Shown here one piece after another: positions 53,507 through 64,000 of a DNA stretch of 64,000 nucleotides. Each line of letters begins with the position of its first letter. Position 1 is the first letter of the stretch. The position numbers were made by a program, and so were the translations under genes. The DNA is from Trichobilharzia regenti (Eukaryota > Platyhelminthes > Trematoda > Strigeidida > Schistosomatidae), in NCBI GenBank assembly GCA_944472135.2, contig CALYDD020000407.1, positions 124,001-188,000 of the forward strand, given 5' to 3'. The notes below the pieces were generated by a model. It worked only from the letters and a program-made list of their open reading frames with translations, made no database searches and was not told the DNA's origin.

Positions 53507-54594
53507 CTTTTCCTCCTTTAGGAAAAGCCCACAGCGGCCTAAAAGCACGGAAAATATGCCACATTCTTAGATTAAACTAGTTTAAGGGAACATTTCCAAA
53601 TTACCTTGTCCAGGGGCCGGGATCTTCCATCTTTTCATCAAGTATATTCCCTTCTTGATGTCCACCGGGTAGGTGGTAGAAAAGGATAAAGACGCCGGAT
53701 TTCTTCCAGTAGTAATATGAGCGTTTCCACTGAGCAGGACCGGCATATTCTTAGAAATTCCTCATCGAAAATCAGCAGGACCATCATCTTCGTATTCATC
53801 TGAATCTTCAGATGGAATGCTGAGATTATACGGTTCCATTGAATCTGGCTATGGAAACTATGAAAATGCGTACATAAGCGTAATACGTCACAATACGGCC
53901 ATCAATTCTTAAAGGCAGACATTTAGTAAACTTACAAACCTTGAAGTGAAGACAGTTAGCGAAGGGGGAGGGCATTCACCAAATTAAGAAACAACGTTCA
54001 CATACACACAATCTGGCTTGACAGGCTATGTTCTAGTACAAAACATTTGATGCATTTAAAGTCCTCATGTGTTAGTGAATAATAGAGGGCGATGATCATG
54101 ATGCATGAATAATAAATTCAAAACGAGTGTTATGACTCATCATTTCATTTGGTACTCTCTCGATAAGTAAAGAAACATGTGTGACGCAAACTCAACTTCA
54201 TCAATTGTACCAGGACAGTTTATATGAAAATCCTCCATGGTGCTTATTCCGAGCATTTCAACTAATTTCACAACCAAAACCCTTTTCCATAACGTATTTA
54301 TCATCGTTCTAGAACTTGTATGATTTCTGTTGGTTTGTCGTGGATTTTGGCTGATTCATAATTTTGATCCTTCTCTTTTATGTTGTATGATGATGTTGAT
54401 AATAGCGCGCTGTTTTTCGACTGCAGTTTTGTGCTAATGAAATCAGACGTAGGCCATAGGACGACCACCTAACCTTAGAATGACTGAAGGAAACGTATTT
54501 CGTTTCATTCGACTCTTGAAGACAGAGTTCAGACCCCATCTTGTTGGGAAGATTATCAATGATTCTTGAGTACTTACTTAACTGTTGTGCTTGG
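53507..54594. other. Unrecognised inner-arm sequence of palindrome B (right)
   Basis: Mirror of 52360-53450. Nothing further recognised. Confidence 0.5.
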
Positions 54595-54747
54595 TTAATT
54601 ATTCTTGATATGTAGTGCGTATTTCGTACCTGGAGAGTTTCTGGACTGTATTTCCGGTGTAGCGGCATATAATTCCTCAAAATTTTTGACCACAGCACTC
54701 ATCACTCTGAACATTGGATGCTGACCCTCACTGTTTAAGTCGACTTG

Positions 54748-55729
54748 CCCATCAGCTAGTAATGCTCGTCGGGGGAGGCGATGGTTAGGCATGCGCAGCA
54801 CTTGACCTAGCCATCTCAGTCTATGTAACTTTATAGCTTCGTCGATTGATTTTTCCTCTCTGCCCAACACTCTACACCTAACGTCAGCATTACTTACCTT
54901 ATTAAACCACCTAACGTGAGACAGAGATCGCAGACATCTATGATCGAAAGCAGTCAACCTTTTCATGTCTTCAACGCGTATTGGCCATGTTTCAGAGCCA
55001 TCGAGAAGGACGGAGCGAACTGCAGCTGAGTAGTACACACATCCCTTGGTTGATAGCCGGATGTCACGCCTACGCCAGAGATGGTGTAAGTCAGCGAAAG
55101 CAGCTCGAGCTTTTCGCATCCGTGCTGAGATTTCATCGCCAATCAGTCCGTTGGTGCTAATACAACTTCCCAAATAAGTGAAGTGGTCAACATGTTCTAT
55201 CACTTCACTCCCTATCACTAAGTTAGGGGTTGACGTGGTCCAGTCCAGTAGCAGCATCTTACATTTGACAGCAGGGGCGAATCGCATGCCAAACATACGA
55301 AGATTGCTGATCAAGGTGTTCAGAAGACTCTGCATTTTGTCAGCATCCTCCCCTATTAGGACTATGTCATCTGCATATTCTAAGTCCATAAGACTATTCC
55401 CTGGTAACAAGTCGATTCCTAAGTCATTACTTTCAGTTAAGGATACTTCCATCAGGATATCTATGATGAAGTTAAACAGAAATGGGGAAGTGGACATCCC
55501 TGTCAGACACCACTGGTTGTAACCAATTCAGATGACAATTCCCCAAAAGCCCTTACACGACTACGTGAGTTTGAATAGTGCCTTGATTAGTGCAATGTAC
55601 TTTCTTGGCACTCCCTTCACAGTCAGACATTGCCATAGTACCTTTCGATCCACGGAGTCGAAGGCCGCCTTCAAGTCAAGAAATATGACAATTGTTGGAC
55701 GCCGAAAAGTGTCTATGTTCTAGAATCTG
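54748..55729 (-). pseudogene. RTE RT, C-terminal half (palindrome B, right arm)
   Basis: Mirror copy of 51225-52206, including the same stops and frameshifts and the intact YADD. Confidence 0.88.
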
Positions 55730-57679
55730 TCAAAGAGTGAAGATATGATCTATGCACCCTCTACCTGGTCTAAAGCCTGCTTGATTTTCCCTTGTCTGTT
55801 CCTCCCGAGTTCTGCTTAGTCTATGCATGATTATTGAGCCTAGGATTTTAGAGACTATGTTCGTTAGGCTGATCCCCCTATGATTATCACACGAGGACTT
55901 GTTTCCCTTCTTGAATATCGGTATAATAAGTGACTTACCCCAGTCTGATGGCACTGTCTCTGATTCCCAGACTTTGCCTAGGACCTCAGTTAATCTACAA
56001 ACTAGTATGTCACCCCCATATTTAAACACCTCCGGAATAATTCCGTCGGGTCCTGTCGCTTTGCCTCCTTTCAAATTACTGATAGCTTTTGTGACCTCAC
56101 TTACAGACGGCGGACCAGTGTCTATATCCCATTCGGATGTGTGCTGGATGTCGGGGAGGTTCAGTGTGGCTGTAGGCAAGTTAAATTGTCCCTCAAAGTG
56201 TTCTTTCCAGCGCTCAAGGCGTCTATCCTGAGAGCTAATTAAGGAGCCATTTTTCTCAGAAATAGTCTCACTTATGATTTGCCTTCTCCCACCCGTTTCC
56301 CTGATGAGTCTAAAGAGTTGCCTGGTGTTTCCTATCGCCGATGCTTTTTCCATCTCTTTTGCCTTTGTCAGCCACCACTGTTCTCGGTCCTTGCGGAGAC
56401 TTTTAGTAAGTTTCCTTTTGTGCAGCTTTCGCTCCTCTTTGAATTCGGAGCTCGCCGGAATAAGTCTTCTAGCATCTATCAGTTCGGATGAGGCAGTTGA
56501 AATCCAGTGGTTTTTACTCGCCTTTGGGTTTACCTTGTTCACAGCTTTTACCGCTGTATCTATAGCTGACTGAATATTCTTCCAGGCTTCTTCAGGGTGA
56601 GCACAGCTGTCGAACTCGGATAGGCGTTTAGCTAGTTCTTCCTCAAATACGGATTTAGTTTCCTGATCGAGGTGGGGACGTGATGGTTTTACCGCCAGCT
56701 GTTTCCTACATCCGTTTAGTCGTAAGCACACGCGAGCCCGGACCAGTGCGTGATCGGTGTCTACACACGTGTTCCAGAAGGAGCGACAATCTCCTACTGA
56801 TCCACGCCAACGATAGCTTATTGCTATGTGGTCTATTTGTGTCCAGCGTTGGTTTGATGATGGGGGTCGCCAGGTTAAACAGTGTCTCTCCTTGTGTTTA
56901 AAGTTAGTACTTACGAGAAACAAATGATTATCTGAACAGAACTGTAGGAGACGGTCACCGTTGTCGGTTCGCTGGCACGGGACTCCATAGGTGCCACCGA
57001 TAACCTTCTCAGATTGACACAATTTCCCTACTTGATCATTAAAGTCACCAGCTAGAACGACTATATCTGAGCGTTTAGCCTTTCTCACCAAACTAGACAG
57101 CTTTTGGTAGAACTCATCCTTCGTTTCATCTGAACTGCAGTCAGTTGGGGCGTAGGCGGAGATTACGAAAAGGCATCGGCGAGTAGTGCAGTCCTTTCTC
57201 CTTCTTACTGATCCGTTTGGACGGACAGCACATATTCGGCTATCTACTGGGATCCAGTCAAGTAATGTCTTTTCTGCCCTAGTACTCAAGGCTATCCCTA
57301 CGCCAGCTAATCCTCGTGAACTGGCTGTGGCATCTCCTGACACCCTCAAGGTGAATTTTGAAGATTCATCCTGTTGGTCAGGTGGGGTTAGGTGAATAAC
57401 CACACTTGGGTCTTGTATGCGTGTTTCTGAAACACAACATACATCAATGGCTCGGGATGCCAGGGTCTTAGCTAGTGATGCTTGTTGTCCTATTTGGCAA
57501 AGTGTCCTAACATTAAATGCTCCTATATGAAATTGGTGGCGTGGCTTTAGGAGACTATCGGTGGTTTTTTGGCTTCCGTCGTTTTTAGTGGACACAGAGT
57601 GAAGAGGGAGTAAGGAGCCATCAAGTAGAGTTACATCAGTGGGAGGAAGGCAAGGTAATAAAGATGAAGATGAAGACAA
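55730..57679 (-). CDS. RTE endonuclease and N-terminal RT (palindrome B, right arm)
   Basis: 649-aa ORF, mirror of 49275-51224, with the same endonuclease and RT motifs and the same TGA. Differences noticed: NLKGGKATGPDG where the other arm has NLKRGKATGPDG, and a Leu/Phe-type difference in a shadow frame, meaning one more base change near 56367. The Gly form is the one expected in active RTE elements (K-GKATGPDG with Gly/Arg variable), so neither arm is clearly the ancestral one. Confidence 0.85.
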   Translation of the reverse strand: MSSSSSLLPCLPPTDVTLLDGSLLPLHSVSTKNDGSQKTTDSLLKPRHQFHIGAFNVRTLCQIGQQASLAKTLASRAIDVCCVSETRIQDPSVVIHLTPPDQQDESSKFTLRVSGDATASSRGLAGVGIALSTRAEKTLLDWIPVDSRICAVRPNGSVRRRKDCTTRRCLFVISAYAPTDCSSDETKDEFYQKLSSLVRKAKRSDIVVLAGDFNDQVGKLCQSEKVIGGTYGVPCQRTDNGDRLLQFCSDNHLFLVSTNFKHKERHCLTWRPPSSNQRWTQIDHIAISYRWRGSVGDCRSFWNTCVDTDHALVRARVCLRLNGCRKQLAVKPSRPHLDQETKSVFEEELAKRLSEFDSCAHPEEAWKNIQSAIDTAVKAVNKVNPKASKNHWISTASSELIDARRLIPASSEFKEERKLHKRKLTKSLRKDREQWWLTKAKEMEKASAIGNTRQLFRLIRETGGRRQIISETISEKNGSLISSQDRRLERWKEHFEGQFNLPTATLNLPDIQHTSEWDIDTGPPSVSEVTKAISNLKGGKATGPDGIIPEVFKYGGDILVCRLTEVLGKVWESETVPSDWGKSLIIPIFKKGNKSSCDNHRGISLTNIVSKILGSIIMHRLSRTREEQTRENQAGFRPGRGCIDHIFTL

Positions 57680-57689
57680 AGATAATTGA

Positions 57690-58370
57690 GGATTAGAGAG
57701 GTTTTGTGTGTAAGATATTCTCTAAGCATTTGGGGCATACCGAGACTTACAGTCACCCTTAAAATTGTTTGATGTAGGGCGCTGTCGAAAGCTTTTGAAA
57801 TGTCAAGAATAGCTAATTCGCGACTTGTGTAATTGGAGTGCGCTTCTCTCAAGATGGTGGGAAGAAGATTGGTCGCTTCGAAGCAGCGATCACGTTGCAG
57901 GAAGGCAAGTTGTAGTTTTTCCATTGGGAATGATCTGGAATGACCAACACCTGATGGTAATCTTGTGCAGACAGCGCGTAACAACATAAGTTATGGAGAC
58001 AGGCCGGAAGTCGGTAGGGTTATCGGGGTGTGATGTCTTGGTAATGAAGGTGACCCTGGAAGCTGACAGAGGTGAAGGTAGAAAAGACGTCAGCAAAAGA
58101 GTGTTTAGGTACCCAGCCAGACTAGTGTGGTTGATTTTCTTGAGGGTTGTTTGAGGTTGAGCTCGAACCATGGCACAGGCCATGGATTATGATGAGGGTT
58201 GGCTTGGCATAGTTGACATGACTGGAGAATGCGGTTTCGCAGTCTCGAGTGTGGAGGACAACCAACGATGAACTGTTAATTGTTCCACTGACCGTTCATA
58301 GGCCCTCACCTGTGGCTTGACGAATGGTTAAACCAAAATAAACAAAACAAACAAAAATTAACAATAAAAA
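57690..58370 (-). pseudogene. R2-like RT fragment (palindrome B, right arm)
   Basis: Mirror copy of 48600-49270. The start of the 48645 frame is altered (GGTTTCGC versus GGTATCGC), leaving a shorter open stretch. It extends to the A-rich tract near 58340-58380. Confidence 0.7.
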
Positions 58371-58592
58371 AATTTAAAAAACGAAAATAGGTACTATTAT
58401 AAAAGATCCCACGTAATCACTATGGGATTGAAGCAGGAAAGAAGACCGTAAATGAATGAGTGGGAGGACGTGATATGAGAGTCCACTTTCTTAAGCAATA
58501 CGAGGGAGATGCAGCGTCAAAATGATTATAAATGAGAAGAGGGTGAGGATAGGAGTTGAGAGATACTAAGAACATCGGAAATAGGTGATGAA

Positions 58593-58841
58593 ATGTCGAA
58601 TTTTCAAGAATTCGAGGAAGGCTGCGAAATGAATACAATGGGTTTACTCAGTGGGGGTGGGGGTTTGGACGTCGATTGTGAGAAGTCAAGCTGTCTGAAT
58701 TATTTCATTATCACCCTTCTAGATACGTATGAGAATTGTAAAAAGGGTGGAGAGCTTTTGGGAAACTATGATCAAGGCACCAAGAAGGTAGAGACGAACG
58801 GTGACACGTTTCCAATGCCTAGTAGGAGACTGAAAAGGTAG
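58593..58841 (+). CDS. Hypothetical ORF, 82 aa (copy B)
   Basis: Identical to 5057-5305. No recognised domain. It lies just right of the palindrome edge. Confidence 0.25.
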   Translation: MSNFQEFEEGCEMNTMGLLSGGGGLDVDCEKSSCLNYFIITLLDTYENCKKGGELLGNYDQGTKKVETNGDTFPMPSRRLKR

Positions 58842-58875
58842 TTACCGTTTTTCTGTCTAACATATATTTTCACGG

Positions 58876-59770
58876 ATGGCAAAAAAATGAGATGAATTTC
58901 CTATACAACTCCATGGGTAATGATATAGCCGCCAGTGCAGTTGGTTGCATCAAAGCACAATATCCAGATGATAATTTATTTGATGACTTTGTAGCCCCAA
59001 TTCCGAGGTATTAACCCAACTGAAAGCCATTCATTTTCAGTACTTCGAATGCTTCCAACTTCCATTCTTCATCTGTTGGCAAAAAGACAGTTGTATCTGA
59101 CCGTTAGGAACAATTGTTACAATTTTTATTCGTGCTTTAAATTGCTGTCTAACGACGATGCCACCTGATCCATAATTAAGAAAATACTCGGTAATACTTC
59201 AAAGTAATTATTTATTTAAAGATACAAATATGGAAATCATTAACCTGTGCACGAACATGCTGAACATTATGACTCCTGACAGAAAATCTCGACAGCAAAC
59301 ATACCTTCCAGCAAACGATGACTTCACACTGGACTTTCCGATCGAGAATGAAGACCACCTAGAGATGCTGAAGGCATCTTGAGGAGACTAAAAGTACAAA
59401 CTACCATGTGTGAGTTGACATATTTAATGCTTATTTCTTGTAGACTGCTAAAATGGTTAGCTGCCTTCACAGAGGGATCCAAAGTTATCACTTTAGGTCA
59501 TGATACACCATGTTCTAAAATCTGAAGTGGGTTTAAAGTTTACATTCCAGGGGACTTTGTCTTTGACAAGGCATTGTGCCTTATGCCTTTCATTAAATAA
59601 TGAGATGTAAGGTTCATTAATGAAGTACTTAGTTCTGTAGATGTAATTATGGCGCAGTTCTCCGGCCAACTAATGACTTCGAGAGAGGTTGGTGGCGACA
59701 CAATGGATAAGGCCACAAAATCGTACTTTCATAATTTGAAAGATCGTGTCAGTAAGGCGTCAGTAAGCTG
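58876..59770 (+). pseudogene. Exon-like remnants of an unidentified gene (copy B)
   Basis: Copy of 5340-6234, with one seen change (GACTTTGTCTTTGAC versus GACTTTGACTTTGAC near 59556, an Asp to Val change in the conserved-looking peptide). Same stops and same tiny intron-like gap. Confidence 0.45.
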
Positions 59771-60070
59771 AAAAAAGGAATTCAGGTAATATATTGCGAA
59801 ACGCCTGCTTACTCTTTTATAAGTCAACGTTTATTCAGCATGTAGTAATCATAAGATTGTTTTTATTTCTTCGCAAATGAAAAAGATACCAGGGGAAAGA
59901 TATAACCAGTGGCAGTTATGTTGTAAATAAACTTTTCTAAATGTAAGTGCTGAAAAAATATGATGAGCACAATTTTTCAGTAGGGTGCAGCTGGTCGGGT
60001 GTGAGGACAAATACTCGCCGAAGACATTGGCTAGCGGTCGCGCTATGTCGTGAATTGGTAGAAGTTAGAA

Positions 60071-60296
60071 TTCAAGGACCATTGGATCGGGTCCCAGTGG
60101 CTGATGAATGGTCTACGAGCTCACTCGCCTTGTAACCGGAAGGTCCTGGGTTCTAATCCCGGTGGGTGCGTACTGATGAAGAGTCCCAAACTAGGACGAA
60201 ACAGCTGTCCAGTACTCCCAGGTTTACCAAGGGTTCTCTAACTAATGTCAGCTCATGATGAAATCCTGAAACCAATCAAATCCCTACAAACCAACA
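60071..60296 (+). mobile_element. tRNA-derived SINE with hammerhead-like core (copy B)
   Basis: Copy of 6535-6760, with B box GGGTTCTAATCCC. Confidence 0.65.
60166..60226 (+). ncRNA. Hammerhead ribozyme-like core (copy B)
   Basis: CTGATGA at 60173-60179, GTCC/GGAC stem II, GAAAC. Same three-base insertion between core and stem II as in copy A. Confidence 0.6.
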
Positions 60297-60954
60297 CTTG
60301 AAAACTAATCTTTTATTTTGCTTATTTACAGAATGCTACCAGTGGATGGATCTCATTCGACAAATTTACAGTGACATAGTACTACAGTTTCCAAAATACA
60401 AAAGTCTCTCAATTATAAAAACTGATTTCTTTCTGCAAACTAAATGAATTGTGCCTGTGTAGTACACAGGTGATGTGATAATAAGTAGCAGTCTTTTCGT
60501 TCTGAAGTAATGCTAGTCAGTGCTGAATGTGAGCTGAGAGGGCTGGAACAACGCTGATAAGCGAATCCAGTAGGTTCTGATATACTGCTGGAAATGCCTT
60601 GAAAAAGAATAGGGTGTTGAATCAGTGCCAGCCATGCTGAAAACCAGCACTGAGTTCTAGTCTGTGTCATTAAACAATCCATTTCAGAACAGATTCAGAA
60701 TTTACTATAGAATGCTAGAATTATTTCAGAATTAGTGAGATTTAATTCGGAATTATAGTAAGCTTGGGTAATTATCGGTTCGGAACGTCTTCTTAACAAT
60801 AAGAACTTAGGGTTAGGTCCTTGACAGTCTTTATTCTTCTGTTCGTTTTCTGGAGCGACTTCTGGAACTCTTCTGGGATTACTTACTAGGTCTCCCGCCA
60901 GCATCTTTGGGCACGGATTATCACAACGCAATTTGGATCGTTTGGTGACGTTGG

Positions 60955-61551
60955 ATGATGCATGGGCCAAAGAAGGGACGTGTCAACGTGGAAGCAGACA
61001 GAAAAGCAAGTAATGCTGAGTTGCCGGCTGTTTGTAATGATGTGTTTGACGCTCAGCATGATAAGTCTGATGTTCACGGTTCGCCGTTTAGTGATAGTAG
61101 GAGTGTGAAGTTTGAGCCTCGTTACATTGATGGGAACCCAGCTGACTATCCACAGTTTGTAAGGGAGTTTGAAGTCATGTTGGGTGGTTTTGTATTAAAT
61201 GACGAAATGAAGTTAATGTATTTGTTGAGGTATTGCACTGGTATTGCTGCAAGAGCCTTACAGTCCCCGGACGAAGGACATGCAGAGGGTATCAGGATAT
61301 CACGTCAGAGGTTTGGAAAGCCATTTATGATAACCCGTAGTATTTTTGAGACCGTTAAAGGTAATCGGGCGCAGTTAAGTGATAACTCTGAGGAACTCGC
61401 AGAGTTCTTGGATAATTTAATGGTATACAGAAATACTCTCGTTTATCTCAACACTATGGATAAGTTGAACTCAAGCTCTGTTCCTGAGACTATTTCTAAT
61501 AGACTACCGGTTCGTTTGCAAAGAAAGAAAGAAAGGTCAGTGCCCGTCTAG
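60955..61551 (+). pseudogene. BEL/Pao-type gag-like protein, N-terminal part (copy B)
   Basis: Same 198-aa product as 7419-8015. Confidence 0.7.
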
Positions 61552-61631
61552 AGGAGGAGGGTTTAGAGCCCGGGTTGGATGATATTGTGAGCCTGGTGAA
61601 AGACAGTGTTAACTAAACTTTGAGCAAGTTT

Positions 61632-61765
61632 ATTTATTTATTTAAACGCATAAAAACTTGGTACAATATGGCACCAAGAAGGATGCGCCACACTTGTGTG
61701 AGGGCTGAGATACTGCCCGGGCGCCCAGACCGAAGCAGGTGGTTTTATTAAGGGACCGCTCCCTG
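61632..61765 (-). mobile_element. 134-bp retro-insertion with 12-bp target duplication (copy B)
   Basis: Same insert and same TTGAGCAAGTTT duplication as at 8084-8241; the insertion predates the segmental duplication. Confidence 0.75.
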
Positions 61766-62855
61766 TTGAGCAAGTTTGCTAGTATACTGCATCCCACCCC
61801 TGGAATAGGGAAATCAGAGCAAAACGCAATCATTTGTGACGAAACGGTCTCAGAGAAGTGGATATCGAGAAAGCTGTGTGTATGCAAACTTAATGAGTGT
61901 GATAGCTTCCGTGGGACGTCCCCAACAGATAGGTTACAAGCTGGAAGACAAACACGGTTGTCTTTCGTCCGTTTGCAAGAAGTGGATACAAAGGCGAACT
62001 GTGAAGCAGTGAGCAAGTTTAGTGGAAATCCTTTGTTGAATAGAGTGTCACAGATGATACCGCAGCTCATGCAGAAGAAAAGAGTTACAGTTTCAGAGTC
62101 CAGTTCTGACTCCACAGATAGATGCGATGGTAATGTGGATATTTGTGACAATGATCATGATGGAGCACATTTGTCTTTTGCTGGTCATGATGAGATGAGC
62201 GGAATGCCTACTATTAGTACTACGACTGAGTTGAATAAAAGTTCTGTACAGCTCGAACGTGAAGTAGAATTAAGAGATGATGTGATTGCAGAAGTTATGG
62301 ACACTCGTGAAACCGTCAGTGTAAATGATCAGCGTGTAGCCCACCTATCGACAGATGTTAAGACTGAACTGGGGCTGATCATAAAATATAGCCGTGGGGG
62401 TAATTTTATGGTAAGACAACCTTCTAAAGGTCGAACAGCAACAGCTTCTGATGCACCGCTGAGTTCATCGACTTGTATCGTTCAGTCGTTGTTGGTGTTG
62501 TCATCCACAATGAAAGGGATGTCCGTGAACTCAGGTGTCTTGCGTTATCGGTCCGTTTGAAAGGACGAAAGTCAATGGTCAGTTTAGTGAGTATAAGCCA
62601 AATGTGTATGAGAGAGTGATTGTTAAACTGACTTGCACGAATAAAGGCATTTCAAGTTTCAAGTTACTATTTGAATGTTATTATCTTTGGTGTAAATTAC
62701 TCTGTGCCTACGCTTGGTTGGTCAGATATGTCGTATGTTTGTTAGTCGTCTACATTCCACGATACAATTACATGGGTGTGTCACTGTTCAGAGTTGAGGA
62801 TATCGATGATGGAAGGAGGTCAGCAGATGAACTCTGCGACGATTTTCCAACCTAG
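61739..62855 (+). pseudogene. Gag C-terminal region and hydrophobic domain (copy B)
   Basis: Same as 8203-9319: two overlapping frames (61739-62560 and 62535-62855) and the same frame break. Confidence 0.65.
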
Positions 62856-63432
62856 GGCGTCAACGTGAGAAAGGTTGTAGGCGTACTGCTGTAAGTCCTA
62901 CAATTCTTCAAGGGTAGCTCGTCGAGGGAGAATCCACAACATTTGACGTATTGACTGTACATATATATTTGTGTTAAGTAATTGATTGGGTTCCGAATCA
63001 TCTAATTGTTGTCTGATTTTATAGTTGTCGCATTGTGTGAATCATGTAATATTATTGTAAGTACTTATGAAGTCGTTTCTAGTCTTCTAAACTTGTGAAC
63101 GAATCGAGTAGTGTTAGAGTCAGTGTATGCGATTTGATATGCCAGGGAGGGGATTGTGCCAGAGGGATGTGAAGCAATCAATACCCCGTGGACCAGATCA
63201 GTGGTGGTACTGTCGACAGAGAGCGAAGGAAAGTTCTGATCACTGAGGAAGATCTCACAGGCGGGGGAGAGCCTGCCGGTGTAATGTAGTATGCTTATTG
63301 TGTGCTGGGCTTTTTTTGTCTTGCTTTTCCATTTTAGCCTTGTCCAGGTTGGCCCAGGCTCCCGCGTTGGCAGTTGAGTTAAAGGTTATCGGCGCTATGG
63401 GAAAAAGGGATGGACCCTATTTTACCGGTGAG

Positions 63433-63728
63433 TGTCAATGGAGGTGAACACTGTATGTTGGTTCATTGGACTTGATCGCCATCGATGGGCAACTCGAAGG
63501 CGCGAATGGTTCTATCGTGTACATGTTGGAAGAAGATGAATAAAATTGCATTATATTTTGTATAAAACATTTGTTTGTAGACTTGTAATTATCTTTACTT
63601 TAATTGCCAAACAATATAACTTTCCAACGAGTTCTGGTGTTTTGGATTTAAAGTCAAAGAAAGTACATAATAATTATCAGTTCGTAGCGTCTTCGTAACA
63701 ATAGGAACTTAGGGTTAAGTCCTTGACA
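63433..63728 (+). repeat. 3' LTR of gag-only element (copy B)
   Basis: Copy of 9897-10192. Confidence 0.65.
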
Positions 63729-64000
63729 TATGTATAACTCTCCATTTCACGGAATAGCGAAGTGGTTAGTGAAGATTCTGGGACCTTTACACAGAGAAAT
63801 CGTGCAACATAGAATTAGTGATATCTTCGACTTTAAAATATCCGAGACTAATGTGAGGTATAAACGCATGTTTTCTATGGATGTATCATCCCTGTTCACT
63901 AATGTATCGCTTATGCAAAACAGTAGATTACATTTGTCAAGAAATCACCGAAAGGCAACTAGACTTAGGAATTCCTTTGTGTAGTCTCAAAGAATTACTT
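63729..64000 (+). pseudogene. Penelope-like element RT, cut by window end (copy B)
   Basis: NSPFHGIAKWLVKILGPLH and [17 protein letters not shown] as at 10193; the window ends within the RT. Confidence 0.8.

Larger units (their letters stand above)
48453..58501. repeat. Palindrome B, about 10.05 kb
   Basis: Positions x and 106954-x are reverse complements from about 48453/58501 inward to the centre near 53477. Each arm is about 5.02 kb. Mirror ORF pairs: 49275-51224 (+) and 55730-57679 (-), 51457-52359 and 54595-55497, 52256-52576 and 54378-54698. Outside the edge, CACGGTGACTG on the left and GAGGGAGATGC on the right do not pair. Only isolated differences were noticed between the arms (for example Arg versus Gly in NLK(R/G)GKATG). 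Confidence 0.93.
60769..63728 (+). mobile_element. Gag-only BEL-type LTR element, decayed (copy B)
   Basis: Copy of 7233-10192: 5' LTR remnant 60769-60826, gag 60955-61551, retro-insertion 61632-61765, gag C-terminal and hydrophobic region 61739-62855, 3' LTR 63433-63728. Confidence 0.75.
51337..64000. repeat. Direct duplication, copy B (copy A is 1-10464)
   Basis: Offset to copy A is 51,336 left of the palindrome centre, 51,335 right of it, and 53,536 after the 2,201-bp deletion at 4471/4472. All ORFs recur with identical or nearly identical sequence. The match is still running at the window end (10464 corresponds to 64000). Confidence 0.95.

Noticed and set aside
1..64000. Bacterial-type operons, prophage or plasmid features
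   Set aside because: No such genes; all recognisable sequence is eukaryotic retroelement material.

Overview
The window looks like a piece of a schistosomatid flatworm genome (Schistosoma or Trichobilharzia type). It is AT-rich, carries no recognisable intact host gene, and is almost wholly nested retroelements of the kinds known from schistosomes: RTE, CR1/Jockey and R2-like non-LTR elements, a Penelope-like element, a Ty3/Gypsy element, BEL-type gag-only LTR elements, tRNA-derived SINEs, and SINE-like repeats with hammerhead ribozyme cores. The organism call is inference from this mixture; no host marker gene is present.

Layout. (1) 1-10464 is copy A and 51337-64000 is copy B of one direct duplication. 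They differ by a few substitutions, a 2,201-bp deletion in copy A (between 4471 and 4472) and an inverted central spacer. Each copy contains a near-perfect palindrome. In copy B it is complete (48453-58501, arms about 5.02 kb, centre near 53477); in copy A the left arm runs off the window start (centre near 2141). The arms hold an R2-like RT fragment, an RTE element (endonuclease and RT, several shared inactivating lesions) and 1.1 kb of unrecognised sequence next to the centre. Right of the palindrome follow exon-like gene debris, a tRNA-derived SINE with a hammerhead core, a decayed gag-only LTR element and a Penelope-like element. (2) 11693-24121 holds two copies of an RTE 5' half plus hammerhead-SINE flank, about 10.0 kb apart, with Jockey/CR1 debris and a nearly complete CR1 element (16.0-20.6 kb, intact ORF1, frameshifted ORF2) between them. 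(3) 24122-35009 starts with an RTE 3' end and then shows a truncated tandem duplication, period 6,256 bp, of a Gypsy element fused to a reverse-strand CR1 fragment. (4) 35010-40290 is a CR1 RT split by a complete 3,955-bp LTR element (35204-39158) with 359/360-bp LTRs and a 5-bp target duplication; this element encodes a gag-like protein and a hydrophobic C-terminal domain but no polymerase. (5) 40.3-48.4 kb is lower-density sequence with three SINEs, a Jockey/CR1 RT remnant and a 429-bp element with 12-bp terminal inverted repeats.

Functionally almost everything is defective: RT active sites or reading frames are broken in most elements. The best preserved reading frames are the RTE endonuclease/N-terminal RT ORF (649 aa, twice, in inverted orientation), the CR1 ORF1 (491 aa), the Gypsy integrase ORF (308 aa, twice) and the gag/membrane ORFs of the LTR element. 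The most unusual features are the 10-kb palindrome with arm-matched substitutions and a flipped spacer, and the gag-plus-membrane-domain LTR element family.
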